From Paguma larvata (Eukaryota > Chordata > Mammalia > Carnivora > Viverridae), in the NCBI GenBank assembly GCA_030068075.1, contig CM057843.1, forward strand, positions 10,682,001 to 10,746,000: DNA of 64,000 nucleotides, read 5' to 3'. This document shows positions 56,451 through 64,000 of this stretch, piece after piece; positions within the stretch are counted from its first letter, which is position 1; every line of letters starts with the position of its first letter. The position numbers and the translations under genes were made by a program. The notes beneath the pieces are model-generated. The model had not been told where the DNA came from and did no database searches. It worked only from the letters and a program-made list of their open reading frames with translations.

Positions 56451-57462
56451 CATTGGATGGATAATTATATAGAAAAACTTAAACTGTCAAAATGGACTCA
56501 ATCAGGAGTAGAAAACCTAAATATTCACTGTTAAATAACTGAATTGGTCGCCAGAAGTTTCCTCCTACCAAAACCCAGCAAGCCCAGAGATTTCACAGAT
56601 GCGTTTTAGCAAACCTTTAAGGAACAGAAAATCCCCATGGTATACAAACTATTTCAAAGGATCAGAAACTCCTCAGCAATTTTATGAGGCTGGGATAACA
56701 CCTTGATAGCAAAACCTGAGAAGGGAAGTACAAAAAAAAAAAAAAAAGCTAGTGTTGCTATTGATGTGAAACTCTCAATAAAATATTAACAAATTAAAGT
56801 CAGCAGGATATGAAAAAAAAATACATCATAAGCAAGTGAGTTTTACCCATGGAAGGAAAAGATGGCTCAACAGAAACATTATCTACCAGGTTAACAGATT
56901 AAAAACCACATGACTGTCTCAGCAGATGCAGAAAAGCATTCAGTAGAATCCAACACTTTCCTAATGTGCTAAATGAATCAGGGAACAGGCTAAATTTAGA
57001 GCCTTACGGTAAATCCCTTTATAAAGCAACTTTCATCCCATTTATATTTTGAGTAAATCCAGCTTTTCACATCTTAGATTTTCTTTTCATAAAGTTTGAT
57101 CGCATGCGAGAACACACGTGTCTCCAGAAGCTGTGCCCAGTTCTTTGGGAGAACACGAGCCCACAACAACCCAAAAAGTCATGGTGAACTTGAGGGCGAC
57201 TGTTTGCATTCCCCGTATCTCGGGCAGGTTCTTTAAGTATCCTCCTCCTTCTCCAGGATAGTTACAAGATTCCATTTTCCCAGCATCCGAGCGTGGCGCC
57301 CAGCTCGTGGGTTGGGTGCGGCATGGCAGATCTGACGGTAGGGAGACACAGAGCGAGTGTGCCTTGTGGCTTGGTGGGATCTGAGGCGCCATCTCAAGCC
57401 CCTTTCCTTACGGACTCCCTTTGTTGTGGACACAATTTTCTCACCTTCATTCACATGCGCAG

Positions 57463-57541
57463 GTCCAAAGCGAAGACCGTGCATGAGCGTATCCCCTTGG
57501 CTGGACTGAGCAAGTTGCCCAGCGTCCCTCAGATCGCAAAG
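57463..57541 (+). CDS. RAP1GAP2: RAP1GAP2 exon G: Rap-GAP module segment
   Basis: This 79-nt exon supplies one base to finish the split Arg codon and then SKAKTVHERI followed by PLAGLSKLPSVPQIAK (26 codons), about residues 200-225. The equivalent in RAP1GAP is [20 protein letters not shown]. The HxxIP and LxxLP patterns are the conserved turn of the module. The acceptor ATGCGCAG is purine-interrupted and looks weak; the donor is AAG/GTAAAA. The phase agrees with exon F only if exon F ends at 48023, which fixes that boundary. Confidence 0.95.
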
Positions 57542-58318
57542 GTAAAAACCAACCCCTATGAGAAGGTGGCTTCTTCTTTTAGCTCAGGGCTGGGGTGGGG
57601 GTGCAGGCTTGTTCTGAGAGAACTCTGTCCTTAGAGAGGGGACGGCCACTATACTCTTTGGCCCTTGACTGCATGGATGGGGCGGGGAGGGCTGTTGGCA
57701 GATGCCCTCATCTTCCTTACAACCTCCCTGTCTCGTCCTCACAGCTGAGGCTGCTCATGGTCTCTGCCCCCACGTTCACAGCCAGTTCAGGGGACCAGAG
57801 AAATGGAAAGACAGGGCTGGCTATAGAGAGTGCTGTAGCACTTGAGAGGAGGAGGGGGTGGGGTGGCCGGGGAGCCTTCCCAGCAGAGGAGAGTTGGGCT
57901 GGAGCATGGCCAGGCTGTTGGTCCAGACAGAGGACCCCCTCGAGAAAGGAACTGTTCATAGGCTGGTGGAGGGACCCATGTCACTGTTCTGGGATAATGG
58001 GAACTTGAGAAAGTGGGGTGTGAAGAGTGGTCAGTTGGGTTGGGTTGGGTTGGGTTGGACTGGACCCACCCGTTGGGAGTGGGAATGCCAGGCGGAATTG
58101 TGCCGAATCCCTTCTGTGGCCTTACTTCATCAGGAAGCCTCAGGAAGGTTAGTCAGCTTTCCTGGCTGCGCCTTAGGGAGCAGAGGCAGGACTCAACCCC
58201 AGGCCTCCTGAGCCTGCAGGTCCTGCCCTCTTGTGCCCTTCCTCTTGGTGGGCAGAAGAGCCCACATGTTTTCGGCGGAAGCGGCCCCTGAACTGTGTGT
58301 GTCTCTCTTCCTGCTTAG
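57542..58318 (+). other. RAP1GAP2: Intron G-H (777 bp)
   Basis: Short intron with a perfect (TTGGG)n run at 58035-58056 on the transcribed-sense strand, about 260 bp upstream of exon H. No dispersed repeat recognised. Confidence 0.85.
58035..58056. repeat. (TTGGG)n pentanucleotide repeat
   Basis: TTGGGTTGGGTTGGGTTGGG followed by TT. Four GGG triplets with two-base loops on the sense strand. Confidence 0.95.
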
Positions 58319-58372
58319 GCTTTCTGTGATGACGCGGTGGGGCTCAAATTCAACGCTGTCCTGTACCCCAAG
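58319..58372 (+). CDS. RAP1GAP2: RAP1GAP2 exon H: Rap-GAP module segment
   Basis: This 54-nt exon encodes AFCDDAVGLKFNAVLYPK, about residues 226-243. The acceptor is CTTCCTGCTTAG and the donor AAG/GTGAGG, phase 0-0. The FxxVLYPK ending is a signature of RAP1GAP-type GAPs; RAP1GAP reads FYPVLYPK. I recall RFNPVLYPK in human where KFNAVLYPK is read here. Both are tolerable surface changes. Confidence 0.96.
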
Positions 58373-60067
58373 GTGAGGATCTTCACCTCCTCCCCTACCC
58401 GGGGCTCTAGAGCTTGGCATGGATTTGCACACCTGTGGCTCTGCGGGATGTTCTCTGCATCTTCGTGGGGTTTTGATGGGGGGTCTCCGGTAAACCCGCA
58501 TGTCTCCCGCTCTCCCTGCTCACCCCTTGGCAAACCGGTCCACTGGGGAACCTGTCCTCAGCCATGCCTGGGTAAAGACCCACCCGAATCGGTCCCCATC
58601 CGTTGTGGAGGTGGTAGACCTCTCCACGTTACTCTGGTCCTGCTTCCCTGAGGCCAGTACTGAGGCGGGCAGTGATTCTACCTATAGCTGGAGGGCTAGC
58701 ACAGGTCTGGCCCGCCATCATGGAGGTTGAGGGTGGCACATGGCGGAACCCCACTAAGAAATAAAAGGCCGGATCATGGCTCCCCATTGCCAGTGTTACT
58801 GCAGCTCTGAGGCCTTACAAGCCCCTGCCCGGCCCTAGTTAATAAACTGGCTGGTTCTCTGTTATCAGTTTCCTTAGGATTGGCCTGATCTTGACCCCAG
58901 TTATGATGTGGGGGTTGGGGTGGGCAGAGGAGCAATAATAACTTAACAAACCAACAAATCCACTCAGGAACAATTATGGCATGACAGGACTTAAATCACT
59001 CATGGACAGTGAATTGCTTTAAATTGGCCACAGGAAGAGAGTGAGCGCCTCCTCACGAGCCCGCAGGACCTGGAAGTGGAAACAGAGCTGCGCACTGAGC
59101 AACATGGGGGCAGCTGAGGCTTGCTGGGCCTGGTTCCGTCCACTCCCCGAGCCCCACTTCTGATAGCTAGGGACCCTGAGGCGAGATGTTTGGCGGGGAA
59201 GAGAGGCCCTGTCCTGGCTGAGACATCCAGAGCCCCCTGGAACAAACGCCTTGAATGTTCACGGTTGGGCTGGACCCCCGTTTATCCCTGTGCGGCGGCT
59301 GAGCTACTGGTGGGTCCTCTCCTGCCCGGAGAATGTGCCAGAGCCCTTCTCTCAGACACTGCTTGTTAGCCTGAGCATCTGTAGGCTCTTACCAGTAATA
59401 AGCTGCCCTCCACCGAACATTTTCTGTCCTTCAGATTGCCTTTCCCTTTATAATTAAAGCTGAATTAGTGAGGCTTAACCAAACATTAAAACCCCATCGT
59501 AAAGGCCTAACTTAACCACAAGTTGGGCAATTTTTGTCATCAAATCCTATGCACCGAGAGGACCCTGTGACGCTCGTTTGCACGGTTCTCTCTGTAACTT
59601 GGAAAGCCTCGGGCCCTGGTGATGACGGAAGAGCAGCTATATTTTCATGTTTTCTGTATTCGAAGGACTGCTTGGTCCGGCTGCAGTGTTCATCCAGCCT
59701 CGATGTGCCTGCGTTTTTAAAATCCACAGAGTTGCGAGCGTTCCTTGGAAGGTCTCCATGGCCGGATGCCTCTTCCCTGGCAGGACAGCTGCTCCTCGCT
59801 TTGACTCACTCCATGCGGGCGTGGGGTCTCCCTCTGGGGCTGGGCGACAGTGCTGTTCCACGGGGAGCTGTGAGGCGTCCACTTCCTCAGGCAGCCCAGA
59901 GCCTCACATGGCTCCCATAGCCTAGCCAACAGTCACGCCTCGTTCTTCCTGTTGTCTAACACATGGTCAGGTCCCTCCTTTTTACTGCAGAGGCTATCCC
60001 AGTTAACACCCAAATCTCCCCTTTCCTAACAAGCTGGTTCAGCTCTAATCTTTCTGGAGGGTTACAT

Positions 60068-60124
60068 TGATGGTGATGGTGATGAGTGGTGATGGTGATG
60101 ACGGTAATGACGGTGATGATGACA
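60068..60124. repeat. (GATGGT)n-like microsatellite
   Basis: Imperfect GATGGTGATGGTGATGAGTG, GTGATGACGGTAATGACGG pattern next to a MIR. Confidence 0.88.
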
Positions 60125-60290
60125 GCTGCTCTGTGCTCAGCACTATGTGCCTGGTCTGATTGAATCTTAACAACCGCACATCTCCATTTAATGGGTGAGG
60201 AAACTGAAGCCCAGAGAAGTAAATGGCACACTCAGGGCTGTACAGGTAAAAGCAGCAGATTCAAGACCTAGAGTTTTGTGTTTCTGAGCC
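60125..60290 (-). mobile_element. MIR relic, antisense
   Basis: GATTGAATCTTAACAACCGC, TTTAATGGGTGAGGAAACTG and AAGCCCAGAGAAGTAAATGG. Confidence 0.82.
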
Positions 60291-60856
60291 CCGGACACCA
60301 ACTCTGAAGCAAAATAGCAAATTAAATAGAACCAGTGCCCAGGGTTCTTTTATTTTCCCCGCCTTCTTTGCCTATTGTATTAGAGCTGTATGCTCCTCCT
60401 TAGAGACCTCTCATTTGATGGGTAACGGGGATCGAAGAAGTCTGGGCATAAGCAGTGCCTTGTGCAAAACCGAACTGCTGATCAGAGGTGTAATTAGAGC
60501 CAGCGTCATCCTCACTGACCAGTTTCGGGGTCCCGGCTTCACCTTTGCCGCCACAGCGAAGGCGCTGGAGTAAGTCTGTTCCCGAGTCCTGCTGGCCTCC
60601 CTGTGTGCCCAGACCTTGGCCGGCAGATCTGGATGGGAATGGAATGGAGATCCAGAAGTTTGGCCGCCATGGCGGAAGCCAGGGACTGGGAACCCGCCGC
60701 ACCCTCTGGCTCCACCCTTTGTCTCCCTCCAGACATGTGGGCGTCTCACATGCCGGGCGGGGGCGCGGTGTATTCTCCACCAAAATGGGTGCTTCCCCGT
60801 CTGTTTGCCTCCAAGTTAATACACGATCTGATCTTTTTCTCTGCACGTTTTCCCAG

Positions 60857-60940
60857 GCCTCCCAGATGATTGTGTCCTATGATGAGCACGACGTCAACAA
60901 CACATTCAAATTTGGGGTCATTTATCAAAAAGCCAGGCAG
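60857..60940 (+). CDS. RAP1GAP2: RAP1GAP2 exon I: Rap-GAP module, DEH / FKFGVIYQK segment
   Basis: This 84-nt exon encodes [17 protein letters not shown] then [11 protein letters not shown] (28 codons), about residues 244-271. The acceptor is GTTTTCCCAG and the donor CAG/GTAAGC, phase 0-0. The DEH...[11 protein letters not shown] block is one of the most conserved parts of Rap-GAP proteins and begins the catalytic subdomain. The catalytic Asn-thumb helix follows a few exons later, outside the window. The next expected exon (starting TLEEELFG) is not found before 64000. Confidence 0.97.
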
Positions 60941-61984
60941 GTAAGCACCACGAGTCCGTACTGGTCACCATACGCCGTGGTTTCTCCGTGGGGACTCTTT
61001 CGCCTCCCCCAAGCACAGGAGCCCTCCAGCAGCGCCTTCCACTTGCTGAATACGGCAGCCACCTTTCACATAGGAAGTAGGCTGGAGGTGACAGAATCGT
61101 CAAGGCGGGCTGCCCCTCACAAGAAGGCCTGCAGATCCCTTAAGCGGTAGTACAGTTTTCTATACAGTAAATTCGGATTCTTCCTGGCGGCCTCAACTGG
61201 GGCTGCCGTCGCAAGAGAAATCCGACCGGGCCGAGGGAACGGATCAACACAAGCTACTTTCTCCTTGCCTGTCCTTCTCCCGGCTGGGAATTAGCTTTTT
61301 CCTCCCCGAACTTCCTTAGCTTGCTGGAGTATGGCGGGCCTCTCTTCCCAGCTCTGAGTTCAGCGGTGTCATGCTGGTTGCTGGAGGTCAGCCGCGGTGG
61401 AAGTATTTACGCCACGGAAATCAGCAAACCGGGGCTTCCGTTTTCCCCTGGAAAGCTGGAAAGGTGGTGGCTGAAAAATACATCGGTACACCACTGCTCG
61501 TCCCTCTGTCTCTTGTGGAACTTACATGCTGCCTTGGGGTTGGTTGAGTTACAGGCTCTAAGAACCCCCAAGGTAAAGAGCTCTTAGAACTTTGTTGAAG
61601 TCAGTGTTTCCCATACTTCCCTGACCACAAACTTCCCATCCAGCCTTCCGTGAACACTTATTAACATCCTGAGAAGGGTCTGCTGAACACATCCGTGTGT
61701 CCTCACCCAGGTTGTATGAAGGAAGGTTCCACACATATTTCATCTTGGTATCATCCAAGAGCCTAGCGTGGCGATTTTATAGAAATACACTCGTAGTGTT
61801 TTCCTGTGTGAATTACTGGATAAAAGTTTTGATGCTCTTATGGAAGGCTGATAGTATCTTTCAGTATTATCAGTGGGGTCTTTTTGTTTGTTTGTTTTTT
61901 TGTGTGATGATGTCTTTCTTGCCTGGATGATAGCTGACTTCCTTGTGTGAGGATATTAGACCACAAGAGACATGTGTTTGCTTA

Positions 61985-62330
61985 AAAACATTCTAATTAA
62001 GTGAAGAGTTTAGGAGCTGAAAGGCCAACACAGATGAATCTTCTAATTGAAGGGAGATTATTCAGGTAGCTGCTCTAATTATTTTTCCATATTGCATATT
62101 TATTTTGTACAGCTCTGCTAATACAACCCCCCTAATTAAAGTTCTTTGCTTGTGAAATTTACCATAGCAGATCTCATCAGGTGATTACAGTCCAGTGTTC
62201 CAGCAAAATTATAATTACCGAACGTTAACCATCCACCTCTGAGAAGGAGCCTGTATGCCGTTTATTTGCCTGATGCTGCTGAGCCAAGGTGGAGGCATGC
62301 AGGGAGATAAAAATCTTTTTTCTTTTTTTT
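61985..62330. promoter_or_regulatory. AT-rich non-repetitive block with TAATTA-type motifs
   Basis: Motifs CTAATTAAG, CTAATTGAAG, CTCTAATTATT, CCTAATTAAAG and AATTATAATTACC occur within about 230 bp in sequence that matches no repeat I know. This is typical of homeodomain-bound conserved non-coding elements. Function is inference. Confidence 0.35.
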
Positions 62331-62738
62331 AAGACTTTTTAAAAAGTTGTTTTGCAAATCTGTATTTGCGGAGCGGTTAATACAAACATTTGTTGCGCGA
62401 TAGCTCTGTGCTGTTCTTAGGGTATAAATAAGTCCCATCTAATTCTCCTGTGTGTCCCGCACGGTGCTGACTGCATTGGCGGATACGGTGACGACTAAGA
62501 CCCCCTCCCCGAGTGCGGGGTCAAACTCGCGGCCAGTGTAAAAATAAAGACAATACTCATACCAGGCTAGGTGTAAATCCTATGGAGAGGTGCACACCCC
62601 AAGTACATAAGCTGGATTGTTTTCCCAGTAGGAGATGTATATTGTCTGGGAGCAACTCTTCTCCCACTTTCTGGCCTCAGCAGCTGGGGTAAACAGCAGG
62701 CTGGGCCAGAGTGTGATGCTTTGTGGCGTGCTATAGAT

Positions 62739-62959
62739 CAGGGCTCAGCACACTTTGTGTAAAGGGCCGGATAGTTAATGTTTCAGACTTCGTGAGCCCT
62801 ACTGTCTCTGTTGCAACTACCCGACCCTGCCTTTGTAGTGCAAAAGCAACCGTAGTCAAAACTAAGGGAATTGTCCTGGCCATGTCCCAATAAAACTTTA
62901 TTTATAAAAAGAAGCAGCAGGCTGGACTTGGCCCATGGGTCTTAGTTTGCTGACCCTTG
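62739..62959 (+). mobile_element. hAT-Charlie non-autonomous element (MER1-group type)
   Basis: A 221-bp element beginning CAGGGCTCAGCACACTTTGT and ending AGTTTGCTGACCCTTG, which form imperfect inverted ends. Inside are TAAAGGGCCGGATAGTTAAT and CAATAAAACTTTATTTATAA. Flanking octamers CTATAGAT and CTAGAGAG agree at 6 of 8, as expected for an old hAT 8-bp duplication. It encodes nothing. Confidence 0.85.
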
Positions 62960-63119
62960 CTAGAGAGCAGTGTTTCCCACACTTCAGACATTCATAAATG
63001 ACATTTGACATCGTCTTGTCTACCGTATGCCTCTGTTATCCTTTTTTCACGCCTATACTATTGACTACTCAACATTTTCTTTAAGAAGTTTTTGTTTTTC
63101 ACCTTAAGTGCCTTGTTTA

Positions 63120-63342
63120 GGTAATTTTTATTTTTTTTTTAACGTTTATTTATTTTTGAGAGACATAGAGACAGAGCATGAGCAGGGGAAGGGCAGAGAG
63201 AGAGGGAGATACAGAATCTGAAGCAGGCTCCAGGCTCCGAGCTGTCAGCACAGAGCCTGATGCGGGGCTCGAACTCACAGACTATGAGATCATGACCTGA
63301 GCCGAAGTCGGCCGCTCAACCGACTGAGCCACCCAGGCGCCC
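63120..63342 (-). mobile_element. Young CanSINE, antisense
   Basis: Near-consensus from the T-rich tail through GCTCCAGGCTCCGAGCTGTC to head GACTGAGCCACCCAGGCGCC. Perfect 18-bp duplication CCTTAAGTGCCTTGTTTA at 63102-63119 and 63343-63360. Confidence 0.96.
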
Positions 63343-63764
63343 CCTTAAGTGCCTTGTTTAAAGGAAATGTTGTGCCACTACTCTAATTAGAAAATCAGTA
63401 TCCCTTGCATGAATCGAAGGTAGTTCTCAAAGGAAATACCTTAAAGAACAGAGTTACCGAAACCTAGCCAGATTCTGTTGCCTGTCGAGGGCGTAGGACC
63501 GGAGGTCCGCTCTTTTTGTTATAAAGCAGGTGTTAAGGAGATACGAAAGGACCACCTATTAGAGACTTCCTCCTTGCAGCATTGTGCGTTCTGGAGTTTC
63601 CTTGTGTCCTCTGCAGCTGTTCATTGCCACCTACGGACGTTTGTAGAGCCTTCGGCCGCTTGCCGTTCCCGCCGCAGTGGGCAGAGCCTGTCGGTCAGGC
63701 AGGGCCACGTGGTGTCTTATGTCTGTCATCAGTGCAGGGCTTACTACTGTTTCTAGCTTTGCTT

Positions 63765-63960
63765 CCTTTTTCAAAAAATTATGAAACTTTTAATTTCTAG
63801 CTATTTGTAGATGGACATGCAGTTATAAGAAATAATACAGAGAGCTCTTGTGTACCCTCTACCCAGTTTTCCCCAAAGTGACGTCTCATAAAACTGTAGT
63901 GCAATATTACAGCCAGGATCCCGACAGTGATACGTGTGACCATCTGTGGGGTATATGTGT
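63765..63960 (-). mobile_element. Old L1 3'-end-like relic
   Basis: GTTATAAGAAATAATACAGA and CCCTCTACCCAGTTTTCCCC resemble an old L1M 3' UTR. Orientation and family are tentative. Confidence 0.5.
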
Positions 63961-63980
63961 ATTTTCTTGTATATAAATTT

Positions 63981-64000
63981 TTTTAATTTTTTTTTTGAGA
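63981..64000 (-). mobile_element. Possible start of another antisense SINE
   Basis: TTTTAATTTTTTTTTTGAGA resembles the tail end of an antisense CanSINE, but the window stops. Confidence 0.35.

Larger units (their letters stand above)
55290..57060 (+). mobile_element. Old L1 ORF2, sense, interrupted by a SINE
   Basis: Phrases match L1 ORF2 in order: GGAGATTTCAGTAATATC, TCAATGTGTGGGATGCAGTT, AGTTGTCTCTTCGAAAAGAT and TCAGCAGATGCAGAAAAGCA. Frames are broken. The SINE at 56210-56450 is nested here. Confidence 0.82.
48024..57462 (+). other. RAP1GAP2: Intron F-G (9.4 kb), L1-rich
   Basis: Holds an antisense SINE (49443-49656), a U2 snRNA retropseudogene (50277-50330), and an AT-rich old sense L1 from about 50.5 to 57.06 kb. 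The L1 is interrupted by a + SINE, a composite antisense L1 plus two SINEs, a non-L1 block and another SINE. The last 400 bp before exon G look unique. It ends in TCACATGCGCAG, an acceptor with a poor pyrimidine tract. Confidence 0.85.
58373..60856 (+). other. RAP1GAP2: Intron H-I (2.5 kb)
   Basis: Mostly unique sequence. It contains a (GATGGT)n-type microsatellite at about 60068-60124 followed by an antisense MIR relic. It ends in CGTTTTCCCAG. Open frames of up to 201 codons that cross exon I are frame read-through of the exon, not separate genes. Confidence 0.8.
1..64000 (+). other. RAP1GAP2: RAP1GAP2 gene body, internal portion
   Basis: Nine exons on the + strand translate to consecutive segments that I recognise as RAP1GAP2 (GARNL4), a GTPase-activating protein that stimulates GTP hydrolysis by Rap1. 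The segments differ clearly from the paralogue RAP1GAP: they have SAEFFEMLEKMQ, KLEEQK, the acidic CEEEEED run and HERIPLAGLSKLP. Every junction is AG/GT and all phases agree. The product is cytosolic or membrane-recruited and is known in platelets and in secretory cells. The N-terminal first exons, the catalytic Asn-thumb region and the Ser-rich C-terminal tail are outside the window. Identification rests on recalled family sequence, not on a search. Confidence 0.95.
60941..64000 (+). other. RAP1GAP2: Intron after exon I (partial)
   Basis: More than 3 kb of intron. 60.9-61.9 kb looks unique. 61.98-62.33 kb is AT-rich with repeated TAATTA-type motifs. Then come a hAT relic (62739-62959), an antisense SINE (63120-63342) and an old L1-like piece (63765-63960). 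Confidence 0.8.

Noticed and set aside
60545..61150. 201-codon frame as an independent gene
   Set aside because: It contains exon I. The rest is read-through of intron.
1..64000. CRISPR array, operon, phage or bacterial island
   Set aside because: No regularly spaced repeats, no dense coding, and clear mammalian exon-intron and SINE structure throughout.
60941..64000. Next RAP1GAP2 exon (TLEEELFG...)
   Set aside because: Read in all forward frames by eye; no matching segment with AG/GT borders was found, so it lies beyond the window.

Overview
The window is mammalian nuclear DNA, almost certainly from a carnivore of the cat lineage. About twenty tRNA-Lys-type CanSINE copies begin GGGGCGCCTGGGTGGCTCAG, contain AGGTCATGATCTC and end in a CT-rich, A-rich tail. 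The body with CAGAGCCTGGAGCCTGC is the feliform rather than the dog form. MIR, hAT (MER-type) and L1 relics fill much of the rest. No prokaryotic or viral gene organisation is present.

The only gene I can support is RAP1GAP2 (GARNL4), a GTPase-activating protein for Rap1. It lies on the + strand and spans the whole window as an internal slice. Nine coding exons are resolved to the base: 734-818, 40603-40638, 45446-45490, 46182-46214, 46595-46807, 47920-48023, 57463-57541, 58319-58372 and 60857-60940. All have AG/GT boundaries and their phases join into one open frame of about 244 codons. They encode an N-terminal Pro-rich linker, a GoLoco-like motif split over two tiny exons, the DDYIPYPSIDE linker, and the first part of the Rap-GAP module. 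The promoter and first exons lie upstream. The rest of the catalytic domain, including the Asn-thumb helix, and the C-terminal tail lie downstream.

Layout: 1-733 is intron with a MER5-like relic. 819-40602 is one intron of about 39.8 kb. Its first half is fairly GC-rich with MIRs, SINEs and other relics, plus a borderline CpG-rich patch near 19.8-20.2 kb. Its second half (27.4-39.1 kb) is mostly L1 in both orientations with SINEs nested inside. 40.6-48.0 kb holds the exon cluster B-F. The intron 48.0-57.5 kb carries an old sense-strand L1 broken by an antisense L1, SINEs and a non-L1 block, and also a 54-nt U2 snRNA retropseudogene with 16-17 bp target-site duplications. 57.5-61 kb holds exons G-I. 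61-64 kb is intron with an AT-rich stretch of homeodomain-like motifs, a hAT element with recognisable ends, and a young SINE with perfect flanking repeats.

Nearly all of the long open frames in the window are chance frames in GC-rich intron or lie over repeats. I found no CRISPR array, operon, intact transposase or new enzyme system. The points most worth checking are the U2 insertion, the cassette structure of the GoLoco-like exons, a possible alternative first exon in the large intron, the inverted L1 pair, and the composite L1/SINE insertion at 53.6-54.6 kb.
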